This document shows positions 23,289-34,390 of a stretch of 64,000 bases of DNA, piece after piece. A program made the position numbers and the translations under genes. The stretch is from Abelmoschus esculentus (lineage: Eukaryota; Streptophyta; Magnoliopsida; Malvales; Malvaceae), in the NCBI GenBank assembly GCA_035048815.1, contig JAUCBN010000017.1:6382936-6446935 (forward strand), read 5' to 3'. The notes below the pieces were generated by a model that saw only the letters and a program-made list of their open reading frames with translations, did no database searches and was not told the origin of the DNA. How positions within the stretch are numbered: the first letter of the stretch is position 1; each line of letters opens with the position of its first letter.

Positions 23289-26200
23289 TGTCAACACGAT
23301 ATAATAATATATTAAATAAATAAATATTAATTAATAATAATAATAATATAATATAATATAATATAAAAAAAATTAAAAAACGAAAAATCTGAAAAAACGA
23401 AAATAGAGTAGTGTTTGAGTGGGTTGTTCGGCCGGATTCTTAGGGATTTAAGGGAGTGTTTTTCGGTTGAGGTTCAAGGAGATAAGATAGAGTTTGAGTT
23501 CAATTAGGCTTTCAAGTTTGAATCCCTTTAAAAGGGATTCAACTAGATGGAGAAGGGGGCAGAGTTTTCGGGAGCAATTTGGAAGAAAAACCAATTGAAA
23601 TTGAAGGATTTCTGGTGTTTGTTTTGGCTGGAATTTGAGGGTCAATCGGCAAGGAAGAATTGAAGCAAGAATCAGTCTGAGGTAAGGATTTCATTTTGAT
23701 GTCTTCAAGCCCTCCTTTGTTTCGGTTTGATTTAGTGTCTTAAATCTTGGTTCTAGTTTGTTTTTTAGATGGTGGTCGATTAGTGTAGGGTTCATTTTGA
23801 TCATTTTTAGGTGTTAAAACCTGAATTTTAGGGGGTTTAGGTGTTTCTAGGGCTTCCGGTGACCTCACCAGAGTCAGAAATAATGGTCGGCGGTGTTTGG
23901 GCGACGGCCGGCGTATTTCGCGGTGGTCGGCGAACACGCCGGAGCGGCGCGGGACGGCGGCAGACTGGATCTGAGGGCGGAGCAGGCGGCGGCTTCATAC
24001 CCTGTTCTTGGTGTTCTTCATGTTCTTCCAAGAACATGAAGAACACCCTTAACAAGGCCTTGTTTTGATCCACTCAGTTCATATTTTCTGGGTATTTGGT
24101 GTTATTTCCAGAGAGAATTGAGTTAAGCGAGTTGGTGGGGGGTGAGAACTGGCCGAGTCAACTCGGGATTTGCCCTTTATACCTCCTCAAAACGACAACG
24201 TTTTGGGGAGGGTTTCGCGCGGGTCAGATCCGGGTCAAACCGAATCCACGCGTTTTTAATGGGTAAAGAGAAAATTATTCCCTAGGTCCTCCATACTTTA
24301 GCCCGCTTCACAATTTAGTCCCCTAAACTCAATTTTACCCCCTAAACCTTTAGGAATAGTTCAATTAGGTCCCTAGAAAGCCCTAATTGGTCCCTAACCC
24401 TTAGATATCACACAATTAGGTCCCTAGATCCTAATTAGAACCCTAAATAGGCTATTAGGATTAAAATTAATTTAATTTAGACTTAATTAGGTTTAAAAAA
24501 TTAATTTTAGAGACTAAAAATTTTAATTAAGTCTTAATTTAAGATTTAATTTAATTTTAATAAACTTTAAAAATTAATTTAACCTAATTTAATTCTGATA
24601 TAAATTAATTTGACTCCTAAAACCTAAAATTAGACTCTAAATAGGTTTAATTTAATTCTTTAATTTAGGAAATAATTTTAATTAATTAGCTTAATTAATT
24701 TTAATTAATTTCTAAAAATTAAGTTTTAAAATTAATCCAACTTAGGCCTAGTTTTGCCCTTAAACTTTAAAACACTCACCAAACTAGACTTTAATTAGTT
24801 TTTTTAAAATTCTTAAATTAGAAAATAATTTTAATTAATAATTTTGATTAATTTTAATTAATTTCTAAAGTTTAAAAACTGAACCCTTTAATTAGGTCTA
24901 GACATTCACCCAACTTAGACTTTAATTAGACTTTTTAATTCTTAAAATTTAAGAAATAATTTTAATTAATTAATGTAATTAATTTTAATTAATTTCTAAG
25001 ATGTTAAGATCTAAAACTAATTAAAAATTTCACCAAGTTAAAACTTTAATTAAGTTAAAATTAAATTCTTAACAATTAGAGATTAAATTAATTAAGACTT
25101 TTAATTAATTTAAAATTTCTAAAAAATAAGATTTTAAAAATTAACTTGATTAGGTTAAAACCAACCTTAATTAAACCTTTGAACCTAAAACTTACCAAGT
25201 TAGACTTTAATTAGGTTCTAATTAAAATTTGAAGTCAAGAAAATTTAATTAATTAAATTTAATTAAAGATTTCTAAAACTTTAAAAATTAATTTCACTTA
25301 ATTTAAGTCTTATCTTTTGTTTAAGGTTTGTTCTCGAGTCCCTTGTAATCTTTTTCATACAAGTCCCTTTTGTACTCATGTGAAGAGAAATTTTTGATGT
25401 AATATGATGTACCCATGATTATAATAAAAGTGATGAAGTTCCTTTATCTTGTGTACACTTTATTTTATGTTTTGCATGGCATATTTTAGGAAGGTCACCT
25501 AACAAACTTAGGTTAATTAATTTAGTGTCTTTTCTAAGACTAGTCACTTAAATTAATTAATTTAATTAGGGAGAAAATCTAGTAACATAACATGTGAATC
25601 TTATGTCTCGAATACACTAAAGAGGTTGGTGTTTTGACGCACTATGATGCTGACCTAGAGAGTGTACCTTGGCATCGAATTCACGTGTTATTAAAAACCT
25701 AGAATTTTGGCAAGAACTTAGGTGTAGAATTAAATAAAATGGATAGGAAAATAACTAGTAATACTAGTAACTTAGGTTTTTATAAATTTAATCAATGGAG
25801 CATTTTTAGGATTAGAACTTAAAATGAACAAGATAAAAAATAATCATGCATTTTACTTTAGCCTTTTAAGGCGGAAGTTATATTCTTTTAAACTTGGGTG
25901 AGGTTTCCTATCTAGAGGACGTCTCGTTCAACTCAAGATTAAAGGTGGTGTAACTTCTAAATCAAAAGGATATCCAAATTCAAATAATGTTCATTTAACA
26001 ATGGAAAATTAAATTAATATCTTTCTTCAAAATGTCAATGTCACGTAATGTTTTTCAAGGTACCAATTTCTGGGCGTTTGTAAGGGTCGTCCTTACATGT
26101 AACCGACTCCCGAACCCAATATTTTTAAAACGAATCTCTGGTTTATTTTTTATGGTGTCTGGCCTACCTAAGTGGCCGGTGGCGACACCAAGTCAACCTT

Positions 26201-26327
26201 TTTCAAAATTAAATTATGTTTTCCTAAAATTTGGGTTTTTCAAGATTAATAAAATTCATATTTTTGAAAATCAATCGTCGAACTACTTTTCACCTAAAAA
26301 TCGTGTTTTTTAAAAGAGGTCGCGACA
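23289..26327 (+). repeat. 3' LTR of the Tat element, full length (3039 bp)
   Basis: Runs from tgtcaacacg to ggtcgcgaca. It contains a GC-rich block (23870-24000), a palindrome at 24010-24047, a long body of aattaattttaatt-type sequence (24450-25300) and a conserved final 300 bp (gtaagggtcgtcctta, gtggccggtggcgac). The same ending closes the solo LTR at 42511. Short frames such as 26032-26313 are inside this LTR and are not genes. Confidence 0.9.
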
Positions 26328-26410
26328 TAAACCTTAAACCCTAAGTCCTCTAATTTGAAGTGGAAGCATAAATGGAGGCATGAGGAACGGATAGACGATT
26401 TGCACTCATA
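26328..26410 (-). repeat. MITE family C, copy 1, right part (5' end)
   Basis: The reverse complement reads caaatcgtctatccgttcctc, then catttatgcttccacttcaaatt and a TTAGGG-like tract. It matches the start of the copy at 58133 (aaattgtctatctcttttcc, atttatgccttcgctttaaatt). It completes the part at 19387-19570. Confidence 0.8.
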
Positions 26411-27190
26411 CTACATATGAGTCAAGAACGTACTGCAATCGATCTTCTTCAAGGGTTGATCCTTGAATATATTCACACCAATATTTTGGTTTCATACCAT
26501 ACATTTGACCAAAGTAGACTATCAGGTTATGAAAACAAATATCACAATTACTATTTATTTTTATGTATTCTCAATCAAATTCTTGTATATTTTAAAGTGA
26601 TGTATATAATATATGCTTAAAAATATATGCATACATATTAATCTTACATAATGTATTGGTCTAACATTATGTGATGTATGATTACATTTTAAAATTAATT
26701 TATAGTATTTTGGCTCGACATATTATGTACCAATCTATCAAGTAACGACATCATAAGAAAGAATTTTCATTAGACAAATTAAAATTCTTTTACATGACAA
26801 AAACTAGAAACAAATATTACCCTAAACATAAACAATAATTCAGTTAGTATAATTAAAATTTTTATGATAAATTTAAACCTTTAAATCTCATCAATGAAAC
26901 ACCCACATCAAGATGTAAACTTTTCAAATTTAAAGAGAGGAAGCTTTTCAAAATAACCTTAAACCCTAAATCAATAATCAAAATTCTAAGAATTCTTTCT
27001 TTTTTTTCTCTATAGTAACAACTCTTTTACGAAAACCAACAATAAATGTGTTTGATCTAGCATTCACGAGTGAATTATACCAGAAAAAAAAAAGTATAGA
27101 ACGAACTTCACAGTAACATAAATGATTCATCTGCGTATCTATTATTGTCTGTAAATTCAAAAGAGTCTTTCTTTATAGTTTACCCTAAAA
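26411..27190. other. Gene-free AT-rich spacer
   Basis: No supported frame on either strand. It lies between the split MITE and the first foldback element. Confidence 0.4.
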
Positions 27191-29100
27191 TAAATTAATT
27201 ATTTAATAAAATGGTAACACATGTCAACACCTTATCGGAAGACTTTAATTATTTATATTTAATTTAATAAAATTATTTTTCTCTTTCAATCAGGTGATGA
27301 CACGTATTTTCACCTATTTATAGGAGAAAAAATTCAACAAGGTAAGCCTAGCGACTATAGCAAGTACAACTTTGTGCTATAAACCACTAAATTCAATATA
27401 TATGTAGGGTTGTAAACAAATCAAACGTTTAGCAAGCCGTTCGTGAATCGTTTGCCGAGAAATTTATTCAGCAAACAATTCGTGAATCGATCGCTAATGA
27501 TTAAGAGTTTTTTTTAATTTTAATTATTGATTAATTTGGTTTAAAATTCATTAATTAATTTAATTAATCAAACTAACTCAAAATATTAAATATTTAATAT
27601 GTTATATATGTTCGTTTATGTTCATTTGTGTTCGTTATAATGTTAGCAAACGAATATAAACAAACACGAACATGTTACATTCCTTATAAATGAACATGCA
27701 CAAGAAATTTTTTGTTCGTTTATGTTTGTGTTCGTTTAACTTTAAACTAATGAAAATGAACACACCTCATTCGTGTTTGCTCGATTCGTGTACAACCCTA
27801 TATATATTTTTATTTTTTTCTTCATTTATTCTTTTAATTTCAAATATAAAATTATCAAATTAATTTTACATACCCTAAACCCAAAATTCTTAATGTCAAA
27901 CTCTATACCTAAACCCTAAATTATAAATATTAAATTATAATTAAACTATAAAAGTTAATTATACATATATAATTATTAAATTAATTCCACGCATATAACC
28001 CTAAATACTAATTATACGTATATAATCATAGATTTAATTTCACATATGTAACCTCAAATCCAAAACTTGAATCCCTAAATACTAAACTTGAAACCTGAAA
28101 CCCAAAATATAAACATTAATTTCACATATATAATCATTAAATTCATTTCATATATATATATATAACCCTAAACACTAAACCCTAAGTCCCCGATAAGATG
28201 TTGACCCTAAAATCTAAATTTTAAGACATCAATTATAAAATATAAACCCTAATTTTTAAAATTATAATAAAAATTCATTTAATGTTTAAGGTTTAGCATT
28301 TGGGGTTAGGGTTTAACATTTAAAATTTAGGATTATATATGTAAAACTAATTCAATGATTATATATGTGAAATCAATATTTAAAGGTTGGGGTTTGGGTT
28401 TTAAGGTTTAGAGTTTTATAAGTGAAATTAATTTGATGATTATATATGATAAATTAATGATTAGAGTTTGGGGTTTATATTTTTATGGTTTAGAATTTAG
28501 GTTTATATATATGAAATTAATTCGATTATTATATATGTAAAACTAACATTTAGGGTTTGGACATAGAGTTTAGTATCAAGGATTTAGGGTTTAGGATTAT
28601 ATATGTGAAATTAATTTGATGTTTATAATATAAAATTAGTGTTTAGGGTATGGGTTTAAAGTTTGAGTTTTAAGGTTATATATGTAAAATTAATTTGATA
28701 ATTATCTATGTGAATTTAATATATAGGGTTTAAGATTTATGGTTTAGGGTTTCAAGTTTAGGGTTTAGAGTTTAGGATTTCAAGTTATATGTATGAAATT
28801 AATTTGATGTTTATATATTTAAAATTAAAAGAATAAATGTAAAAAAATAATATATATTGAATTTAGTGGTTTATAACATTAAGTTGTATTTGGTCTAGTA
28901 GTTTATACCCCCAATCTTATTTAGGATCAATTCCTCTCACTTAATATTGTTAAAATTATTTTTTCTCCTCTAAATAAGCGATGACACATTTTATCATTAA
29001 ATTAAAGGAAGAAAATAAATTTATTAAATCAAATATAAATAATTATAGTCCTGTAATAAGGTGTGAACACATGTCACCATTTAATTAAATAAGTAATTTA
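27191..29100. mobile_element. Long inverted-repeat (foldback) element A
   Basis: The outer ends 27191-27230 and 29061-29100 are inverted copies (taaatt, then ggtaacacatgtcaacac against ggtgacatgtgttcacac). Further matched pairs run inwards: the ataattatttatattt blocks, ataaaccactaaattcaatata (27379-27402 against 28853-28876), and CCCTAAA-rich sequence on the left against TTTAGGG-rich sequence on the right. The centre is near 28265. Arms are about 600-700 bp without the nested MITE. No transposase is encoded. It may be a non-autonomous Mutator-like or Foldback element; the superfamily is not proven. Confidence 0.8.
27405..27800. mobile_element. hAT-like MITE nested in the left arm of element A
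   Basis: Exact 10-bp terminal inverted repeats, tagggttgta and tacaaccctA, extend imperfectly inwards (aacaaatc against gattcgtg). The flanks tatatatg (27397-27404) and tatatatt (27801-27808) match at 7 of 8, a hAT-type target duplication. The other arm of element A, near 28846, shows the unoccupied site. It is 396 bp, with repeated gttcgtt and acgaac motifs inside. Confidence 0.8.
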
Positions 29101-29296
29101 ATCTATTAGTTTGAAATTATGACTAAATTGAATGATTATGTAATAGCAAAGATAAATGTGTAATTATACTCTTTATTTTTAACTGTCACATTACTCTGTC
29201 ATTAAGAGTGACTATTATGGATATTTGTTTGAATATGATCCGATGTTTTTAGATATCTATTTTTTTTTATCAATGATATATTGATGGATAAGTTGG

Positions 29297-30652
29297 TCGA
29301 ATATTGTTAAATACCATTAAATTAATTAATGAAGATTAAAAATCTCAAGTAATAAATATATAATTAATAAATATTTAAATAAAATTTCAATTAAATTATT
29401 TTATAAGGAAAATTACACGAATGGTCATCCAACTATCACTCGTTTCTTGGATTGGTCACCAAACTATTTTTTTTATCAAAATCATTGTTAACGTTTTATT
29501 TCATTATTATTTTGATCAATGAATGTTAAATATTTAACAGAGATTGTGACATGACATGGTTTAATAATAATTTTAATCTCTAAAATTATTATATTATATC
29601 AGATTAATTCTAATAGAATATAACTCATCAAATATTTGAACTAAACCTAAAAAAATCATTATTTATCGTGTAATATTACTTTAAAAAATTAATTTGTCAA
29701 CTATCTCTTTAAAAAACAACTTTAATTTTATAATTTGTTTTTTTTTTTAAATCTAATCTAGCTTCTTTGACTTTTCCCAAACTACTAGTATAAATATTTT
29801 TCTATCCCTTTTTATGCTTATCGGATCCATAAAAAATTCAATTTATCAACTCACATGAAGGTTTATATAGATCAATAGTCATAAAATCTTTAACATGTAA
29901 ACATAGATCAATTCGACGTCCGTCATAAAAAATTTTTTAGGATTAAAAAAAACTGGTTTCACTTAAATTGTCATTAAGCAATCTAATTTTTCGATTTTTA
30001 TATGAATGTTCCTACAATTTCACACAAATTTGGCATCAGTAACTTCTCAAATGCCGGAACATAACCTTTCTTTGACCGAAAAAGAAACTATTCGATGAAA
30101 ACGTCATCCCGATTTGAAGGAAAAGAAACTATTCTTTTAACTTAGATTTTAAAAGAATAAATTATAAAATTAAGATGATTTTTATAATCTGAAACTTAAT
30201 AATTTGTTCAAAGACACAAGAAAAATAAAGAGAGACTTGGCAAATTAATTTTTAAAGTAGTGTTATAAGAGGAAGAAGAAAATGGATGAAAATTTTGGGG
30301 TTCAATTAAAATATTTGATGATTTATTTTTATTTGGATTAATCTGATACAATATAATAATTTTAAGAACTAAAATTATTATTAAATTATACCATGTTATA
30401 GTCTCCGTTAAATATTTAATAGTCAATGACTAAAATCTAACAAAATAAAATTTTAATAATGATTTTGATGAAAAAAAAATAGTTGAGTGGCTAATACAAG
30501 AAAAGAGTGATAGTTCGGTGACCATCCATATAGTTTTTCCTTTAAAAAATAATTTAATTAAAATTTTATTTTAAATATTTATTAATAATATGTTGAGTCC
30601 TTAAGACTTTAATCTTTATTAATTAGTTTATTGGTGTTCAACAATGTTCAAC
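29297..30652. mobile_element. Long inverted-repeat (foldback) element B
   Basis: The left arm 29297-29720 and right arm 30205-30652 are inverted copies. Paired markers: cgaatattgttaaatacc with ggtgttcaacaatgttcaacg, aaggaaaattacacgaatgg with the complement of ccatccatatagtttttcctt, and tatcagattaat with attaatctgata. The centre is about 480 bp of unpaired AT-rich DNA with no gene. Length is 1.36 kb. I could not find a clean target duplication. It resembles a Mutator-like element with long TIRs, but this is inference. Confidence 0.8.
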
Positions 30653-31386
30653 GTTAGTGGTGTTCAACAGTGTTCGGCTCCCGTTGTAGAATTTTCCTAT
30701 ATTGATTTGTATTCGATTTGAAAAATTAGATATCCTATTATTCGGATATTGGATAATCGAATTAGATATTCAGATATTTGATTGTTCAAAAATATATTTT
30801 AATTTAATTATTTTTTTTAATTTAAAAGTCATATTTATAGAAATTTTAGAATTTCGAATATAATAATAATAATAAATTGTTAAATATAATAAGATTTAAA
30901 TATATAAAAATTTCAATTTTTTTAATTTTTCGATAAAACAAACACTAAATTATTAAAAAAATATTTATATAAATTTAGATTTTTGGATGATCTAGAACTT
31001 AAAATATTATGATCCATATTTGATCTGGATAATTTAAAATTATATTAAATATTAGATTCAAAAATAAAAATTGAATCGTATATTAAATTTTCGATTTAGA
31101 TCAAAAGATAATCGAATCGATCAAATTGAATATTTTGAAGGTTCTAACGACAAGTAGTAGAATTTAAACCAAATTAATAGTATAGTAGTTTAATTGCATC
31201 GAAAAAGAACTATTATCGCCAAATCGACTTTACCCATAATACGGTGTCCATTTGGATAATTTACCCACAATTTTATACGAAAACTTAAGCAAAACCTTCT
31301 ATTTGATTCTCCAAAAAAGAAATTCAAAAGCCCTAATTCCCAAATTTCCAAAAAAAAAAATTGACCCTACTCCCTCGTGCGTTCTA
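30653..31386. other. AT-rich spacer with a possible diverged MITE
   Basis: Between element B and the histone H1 remnant. The stretch 30692-31140 has scattered mirror pieces (ttcgatttgaaaaattagata at one end, cgatttagatcaaaagataatc at the other), suggesting an old inverted-repeat element. No gene. Confidence 0.3.
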
Positions 31387-31816
31387 ACGGCAACCGAGGG
31401 ACAAACCGTCGCAGTGAAATCTGCACACAAGCTGGAAGAAGCCAGAGCCACTCCAATATCTGGCAAAGCAAAGAAAGCTGCTGCTCCTAAGAAACCACAA
31501 GCTCCTCCTTCTCATACTACTTGCGATGAGGTAATACACAGTTCAATAAATTTATTAGATGGTTTTGATTCTTAAAATTATTTGAAAGGAATCGTCCTTT
31601 TTCTTTGCAATGTGGAAATTCTTCAGAAAATGATATTGATTAGATGAGTTGTATTTGGTGGCATTAATGTTCTTTCTTAATCAGATAAGAAAACTTTGCA
31701 CGATCCCGTTCTGGATCGATTATGAGAGTTTTGTTAATTTGTGACTGCTGAATGTGATTGATCTGTTACAGATGATCAAAGATGGAATCATTGTTGGCTT
31801 TTGGGCCATGACCTAG
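31387..31816 (+). pseudogene. Histone H1 gene fragment with lost start codon
   Basis: Reading from ACG at 31387 gives TATEGQTVAV, a Lys/Ala/Pro-rich tail (KAKKAAAPKKPQ), PPSHTTCDE, then an intron 31531-31771 (GT to AG, preceded by ctgttaca), then MIKDGIIV and a stop at 31814-31816. Plant H1 proteins have a similar tail, then the start of the globular domain (SHP-Y-EMIKDAI), with an intron at that point. The splice is in phase. The ATG appears to have become ACG, and the sequence leaves H1 after GIIV, so nearly all of the globular domain and the basic C-terminal tail are missing. It ends 112 bp before the PPR start. Confidence 0.75.
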
Positions 31817-31928
31817 GGGGTTCGAGAAACAAACATCATCCACAAACAATTTACTGTAGCTTGCTCCTTATTAGACAGGGCTTTAGGGTAGCAAGTATCA
31901 TCCGGGGCTTTTCTAAAGCATCCCAAAA

Positions 31929-33812
31929 ATGGTTGCCAAAACAATGCTCTGCTTTGCTTCATCCGGTAGCGAGGCTTTTCTATCATGTACGCCTTCTAAA
32001 AAATCTACTCCAATAGGTAAACTCTCATCTCTTTTCAGTTCGTGTCAGAAACAATCTTTTGCAAAGAATCCCAAACTTTCAAACCCTAACACAGATACTG
32101 CTGCAAGCCAAGAACCACTTTCTAAGAACCTCAACAAAGTAACTGTTGTAAGCCTAGAGCCAGTTTATAAATTTCTCAAGCCAAGCACCATTAAGTTGGA
32201 TGAAGCCCTGAAAACCTTTAATCAAATGACTCTAATGCAACCCCCGCTTCCAATGTCATCTTTTAATATGTTGTTAGCTGCCCTTGTTAAAATTAGACAG
32301 CATAATCATGTCATTTTGCTTTGCAAAAAAATGGATTCAATTGGATTTTCGCCTAATTTCATTACCTTGAATATCATGCTTAATTGTTTATGTTGCATGG
32401 GTCGAGTTAGTGAAGGTCTTGCTGTTTTATGTAGACTTTTTAGGTGGGGTTATAGACCAAATACTATAACTTTTACATCTCTGATTAAAGGGCTGATTGT
32501 CGTGGGTAAGGACGGTGAAGCTACTAGCTTGTTTGGGAAAATGACTGTCTTTGGTTGTCGCCCTAGTGTTGTTAGTTATGGGGTTTTGATTAATGGCCTG
32601 TGTCAAACGAGGAACACGAGTGTTGCACTTCAATTATTTGAGGAAATGGTTAAGAGAAATGGAGCATGTAAGCCCAATGTTATTATTTATAGTAGCATTA
32701 TTGATAGCTTGTGTAAAGAGGGCATGGTGGAAAAGGCAAGAGAACTTTTCTTGGAAATGAAGAGTAGTGGAATTTGTCCGGATGTGGTTGTTTATAGCTC
32801 TCTACTTCATGGTTTTTGTTGCATAGGTAATTTGAAGGAGGCTAAAAGTCTGTTTCTTGAGATGTTGGATCAAGGTGTGCATCCTAATGTGGTCACTTTC
32901 AATGTGTTAATAGATACACTCTGCAAGATGGAGAAGTTAGATGAAGCAAATCAATTGTTGGATTTGATGGTTCAAAGAGGAGTAGATCCAGATATATTCA
33001 CATACAACACATTGATGGATGGGTATTGCATGGCTGGTATGCTTGATATTGCAGTGGATCTATTTGTTTCCTTGCAAAGTAAGCAGAATGGACCGGATGT
33101 TGTTAGCTATAATACAATAATCAATGGTTATTGCAAAAAGTGGAAGGTTGATGAAGCTATGAGGCTTTATTGGGAAATGAAAGGCAAAGGGATTAAGCCA
33201 ACGATTATCACATATAATACCTTATTGACTGGTCTTCTCCAAGAAGGAAAGGTTGATGAAGCAAGAAAATTGTTTGGTAAGATGCAGTTCGATGACATTG
33301 CATTTGATTCTTGCACCTGTAACATCTTTGTGGATGGACTTTGTAGAAATGGTTTCGTCTTGGAGGCACTGAAATTGATTCATAAGTTAGAAAAATGCAA
33401 GTTTGAATTTAGTATTGAAGTGTTCAACTCCCTTATTTATGGGCTGTGCCGAACAGGGAAGCTTGAAAGTGCTTGGGAGTTATTTTATGAATTGCCAAAC
33501 AAAGGCCTGGAACCAACTGTTGTAACATATTCAATCCTGCTTCATTGGTTGTGCAAGGAAGGGCAGCTAGAAAAGGCAAATGATTTGTCAACCGAAATGG
33601 TGAGAAGAGGTTGTGCTCCGAATGTTATAACCTATGATACACTCTTGCATGGTTTCTCTCAGAAGAATGACACCCAAAAAGTAGTGGAACTTCTTCATAA
33701 AATGGCGGAGAAGAAATTGTCACCTGATGCATCCACTGTTGCTGCAGTTGTAGATTTACTTTCAAAAGATGAAGCCTATCTTGAAACTTTGAAATTGTTC
33801 CCGACATTTTGA
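31929..33812 (+). CDS. P-class pentatricopeptide repeat protein, restorer-of-fertility-like
   Basis: Intronless 627-codon frame. The first 80 or so residues are rich in Ser, Lys and Thr with few acids (MVAKTMLCFASSGSEAF), as in a mitochondrial targeting peptide. From about residue 98 to 610 there are about 15 tandem 35-residue PPR motifs, each opening with a P-(N/D/T)-(V/I)-(I/V)-(T/S)-Y-N type helix (PNTITFT, PDVVVYS, PNVVTFN, PDVVSYN). All are P-type, with no E or DYW extension, so organelle RNA binding and stabilisation or cleavage is likelier than editing. The C-terminal LLSKDEAYLETLKLFP and the repeat wording match the RFL clade, members of which suppress cytoplasmic male sterility. Met1 or Met6 could be the start. 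It looks intact; whether it restores fertility cannot be read from sequence. Confidence 0.9.
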   Translation: MVAKTMLCFASSGSEAFLSCTPSKKSTPIGKLSSLFSSCQKQSFAKNPKLSNPNTDTAASQEPLSKNLNKVTVVSLEPVYKFLKPSTIKLDEALKTFNQMTLMQPPLPMSSFNMLLAALVKIRQHNHVILLCKKMDSIGFSPNFITLNIMLNCLCCMGRVSEGLAVLCRLFRWGYRPNTITFTSLIKGLIVVGKDGEATSLFGKMTVFGCRPSVVSYGVLINGLCQTRNTSVALQLFEEMVKRNGACKPNVIIYSSIIDSLCKEGMVEKARELFLEMKSSGICPDVVVYSSLLHGFCCIGNLKEAKSLFLEMLDQGVHPNVVTFNVLIDTLCKMEKLDEANQLLDLMVQRGVDPDIFTYNTLMDGYCMAGMLDIAVDLFVSLQSKQNGPDVVSYNTIINGYCKKWKVDEAMRLYWEMKGKGIKPTIITYNTLLTGLLQEGKVDEARKLFGKMQFDDIAFDSCTCNIFVDGLCRNGFVLEALKLIHKLEKCKFEFSIEVFNSLIYGLCRTGKLESAWELFYELPNKGLEPTVVTYSILLHWLCKEGQLEKANDLSTEMVRRGCAPNVITYDTLLHGFSQKNDTQKVVELLHKMAEKKLSPDASTVAAVVDLLSKDEAYLETLKLFPTF

Positions 33813-34390
33813 TGTCAGTAGATTTGTTTGTTCATCAAATTCCTTGAATTGACTGAGCTTCTGGAGGAACTGAACATGTTGAATGGATGTTCAAAATATG
33901 TTGGATTGCGCCCCTAAGTCATCATCCTCGTCGAGGCTACTACCTCAGTGTTGCCACATGCCTACGGGTGCCGATGCCACAATACATGGTGTTTGCAGTT
34001 TCTGCAACAAAACTATCTCCACGGTAGACGGTGTCCTAGTCTTTCACCTGGTCAAATATTTGAAATGATCCAGAGAGGTTCGAATGACAGAATCAAAAGA
34101 ATGGATGGATGTTACTTCCAACTTCTGGCATCGTAGCCGATCAAATAGGCATGTAAAATTGCATGATCTAGATTACTGAGAAACCTACATATATTTGTAA
34201 GTTATATCTTACGGTACCCATGGTCTTGATTGATGCACTAAATTTGTGTTTCTTTAAAGGAGAAAGAGATAACTATACACCAAGTTACAAGTATACGGGA
34301 AGACATTCAACGCTTTCTTATTGTAAATTGAAGACCGTCATAGAAAAAAAAACATATGCATACCGAATCAAACAACATGAAATCATCATT
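33813..34390 (+). other. PPR 3' flank with an unassigned open stretch
   Basis: A short frame at 33883-34068 contains HGVCSFCNKTI and a following His, a spacing slightly like a BED zinc finger of hAT transposases. The match is too weak to call. The local base composition (33890-34050) is less AT-rich than the surroundings, which hints at a captured piece of coding DNA. No poly(A) signal can be chosen. Confidence 0.25.

Larger units (their letters stand above)
19571..26327 (+). mobile_element. Tat-lineage Ty3/gypsy retrotransposon, internally deleted
   Basis: The full 3' LTR (23289-26327, 3039 bp) begins tgtcaacacg and ends ggtcgcgaca. The 5' LTR keeps only its first 817 bp. Between them are a protease-to-RT junction fragment, RNase H, a second archaeal-type RNase H that marks the Tat lineage, an integrase, a 79-bp tandem array and a polypurine tract. 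The primer site, gag and RT core are gone. The flanking bases TACGC (left) and TAAAC (right) agree at three of five positions and may be a decayed target duplication. The element interrupts MITE family C copy 1. Confidence 0.9.

Noticed and set aside
26032..26313. 93-codon + strand frame, similar to one at 42213-42476
   Set aside because: Both are in the conserved last 300 bp of the Tat-family LTR and differ by frame-breaking changes.
27830..28860. Interstitial telomere repeat
   Set aside because: CCCTAAA/TTTAGGG words are scattered, interrupted and arranged as a palindrome, so they belong to foldback element A.
33883..34068. BED-like zinc-finger fragment (CSFCNKTI...H)
   Set aside because: Only a CxxC and one His fit; the rest of a BED finger and any transposase are absent.
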